From the NCBI GenBank assembly GCA_027065635.1, contig JAMONQ010000177.1:1-6013 (forward strand): 6,013 nucleotides of DNA, in the 5' to 3' direction. The notes under the pieces were generated by a model. It saw nothing but the letters and a program-made list of their open reading frames with translations, was not told the origin of the DNA and did no database searches. Each line of letters starts with the position of its first letter. Within the stretch, counting starts at the first letter, position 1. Both the position numbers and the translations under genes were made by a program. The stretch comes from Campylobacterales bacterium. Lineage in GTDB: Bacteria; Campylobacterota; Campylobacteria; Campylobacterales; Hydrogenimonadaceae. This document shows, in pieces, positions 5,393 to 6,013 of the stretch.

Positions 5393-6007
5393 ATGTTTAT
5401 GGAACAGATGAGCAAGAAAGAGAGAAAGAGAGTCGAGATAATGCTGACTGCACTCGAACTCTTTTCGAAAAACGGATTTTATACGACTACGATTCCCGAC
5501 ATCGCTCAAAAGTTGCAAATGAGTGTCGGAAATCTCTACAACTACTTCTCTTCGAAAGAGGAGCTCGCACAGGAGATTATACGATTTGTATCGCGACTGA
5601 TCGGAGAGAGGATCCACGAGATCAACAACTCCGATATATCTACGAAAGAGAAGATCCATGCCATTGTAAAGATATACTTCAATCTCTGTGTGGATCAGCC
5701 GCAGATGATCGAGTATTTTCTTCGCGTCTATCTGGCAAACCGTGAAGTCTTCACCGACGGTTGCGAGGGAATGGTGTGTGTTGCACCTTTCGTTACGGAG
5801 ATCATGATCTTCTTCGAAGAGGGTGTGCGCAGCGGAGATCTTCGCAACCAGGACTTTTTCAGTGCGTTCGGTCTTTTCATGGGATACCTCGGCGGCATGG
5901 CCTTTATAAACGGTGAAAAGATGCTGACAAGAGATCTTGAGAGTTATGTAGACGAGATTGCGGAAAATATCTACCGCGCATTGAAAAGCGATGACGCCAA
6001 AGCCTAA
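5393..6007 (+). CDS. TetR/AcrR-family transcriptional regulator
   Basis: This is a DNA-binding repressor-type protein of 204 residues, normal length for the family, which usually acts as a dimer released from DNA by a small ligand. The N-terminal three-helix unit is clear: ALELFSKNGFYTTTIPDIAQ, then KLQMSVGNLYNYFSSKEEL, with the helix-turn-helix at about 32-53 and the typical NLYNYFSSKEEL end. The rest (about 66-200) is the variable helical ligand/dimer domain, including YFLRVYLANREVF and a GYLGGMAF turn; the ligand cannot be read. AGGG (5382-5385) lies seven bases before the ATG at 5393. In-frame ATGs at 5399 and 5408 are alternatives, since a TAAAAT (5386-5391) just before the first ATG could be a -10 box and would favour 5408. 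It is divergent from the PDC-like gene and probably binds the shared 5270-5392 region. Further targets may lie downstream of the window, as for TetR regulators beside efflux genes (inference). Confidence 0.94.
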   Translation: MFMEQMSKKERKRVEIMLTALELFSKNGFYTTTIPDIAQKLQMSVGNLYNYFSSKEELAQEIIRFVSRLIGERIHEINNSDISTKEKIHAIVKIYFNLCVDQPQMIEYFLRVYLANREVFTDGCEGMVCVAPFVTEIMIFFEEGVRSGDLRNQDFFSAFGLFMGYLGGMAFINGEKMLTRDLESYVDEIAENIYRALKSDDAKA

Positions 6008-6013
6008 GGTACT

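Noticed and set aside
1..6013. Mobile element, CRISPR array, defence island, tRNA or rRNA
   Set aside because: I found no transposase or integrase, no regularly spaced repeats and no tRNA-like or rRNA-like sequence, and base composition looks even across the genes.

Overview
The window looks like chromosomal DNA from a member of the Campylobacterota (formerly Epsilonproteobacteria). This rests on the style of the proteins (a short, divergent DedA, an ATP-type PEP carboxykinase, a cytosolic PDC-like small protein), on tight packing in both orientations, and on AT-rich promoters with recognisable -10 boxes and poor -35 boxes inside coding DNA of moderate GC content. This is inference from memory; no database search was possible, and the genus is left open.

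Layout from left to right. (1) The window opens inside a response-regulator diguanylate cyclase gene (REC, PAS-like linker, GGDEF) that ends at 1187. (2) After a short gap with a probable promoter comes a DedA-family membrane protein gene that starts at TTG (1303-1860). (3) A methionine sulfoxide reductase B gene (msrB) lies on the minus strand, and its end overlaps the end of the dedA gene by 26 bp. (4) A 140-bp AT-rich region carries two back-to-back promoters, one for msrB and one for pckA. (5) pckA (PEP carboxykinase, ATP) follows, then a strong GC hairpin, then a YbbO-like short-chain dehydrogenase gene. (6) The dehydrogenase gene converges with a small minus-strand gene for a PDC/Cache-like cytosolic protein. 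Both stop codons sit inside one palindrome. (7) A divergent TetR-family regulator gene occupies the right end and finishes six bases before the window edge.

The genes do not form one pathway. They combine c-di-GMP signalling, membrane homeostasis, repair of oxidised methionine, the PEP/oxaloacetate node, a housekeeping aldehyde/ketone reductase and a regulator whose main targets probably lie beyond the window. I see no mobile element, CRISPR array, tRNA, rRNA or defence island, and no convincing new multi-gene system. The items most worth a second look are compact control structures: a palindrome that gives both convergent genes the same last two codons and stop, a hairpin that buries the dehydrogenase ribosome binding site, the dedA/msrB overlap, and a promoter that moves the start of the PDC-like gene downstream to a GTG.
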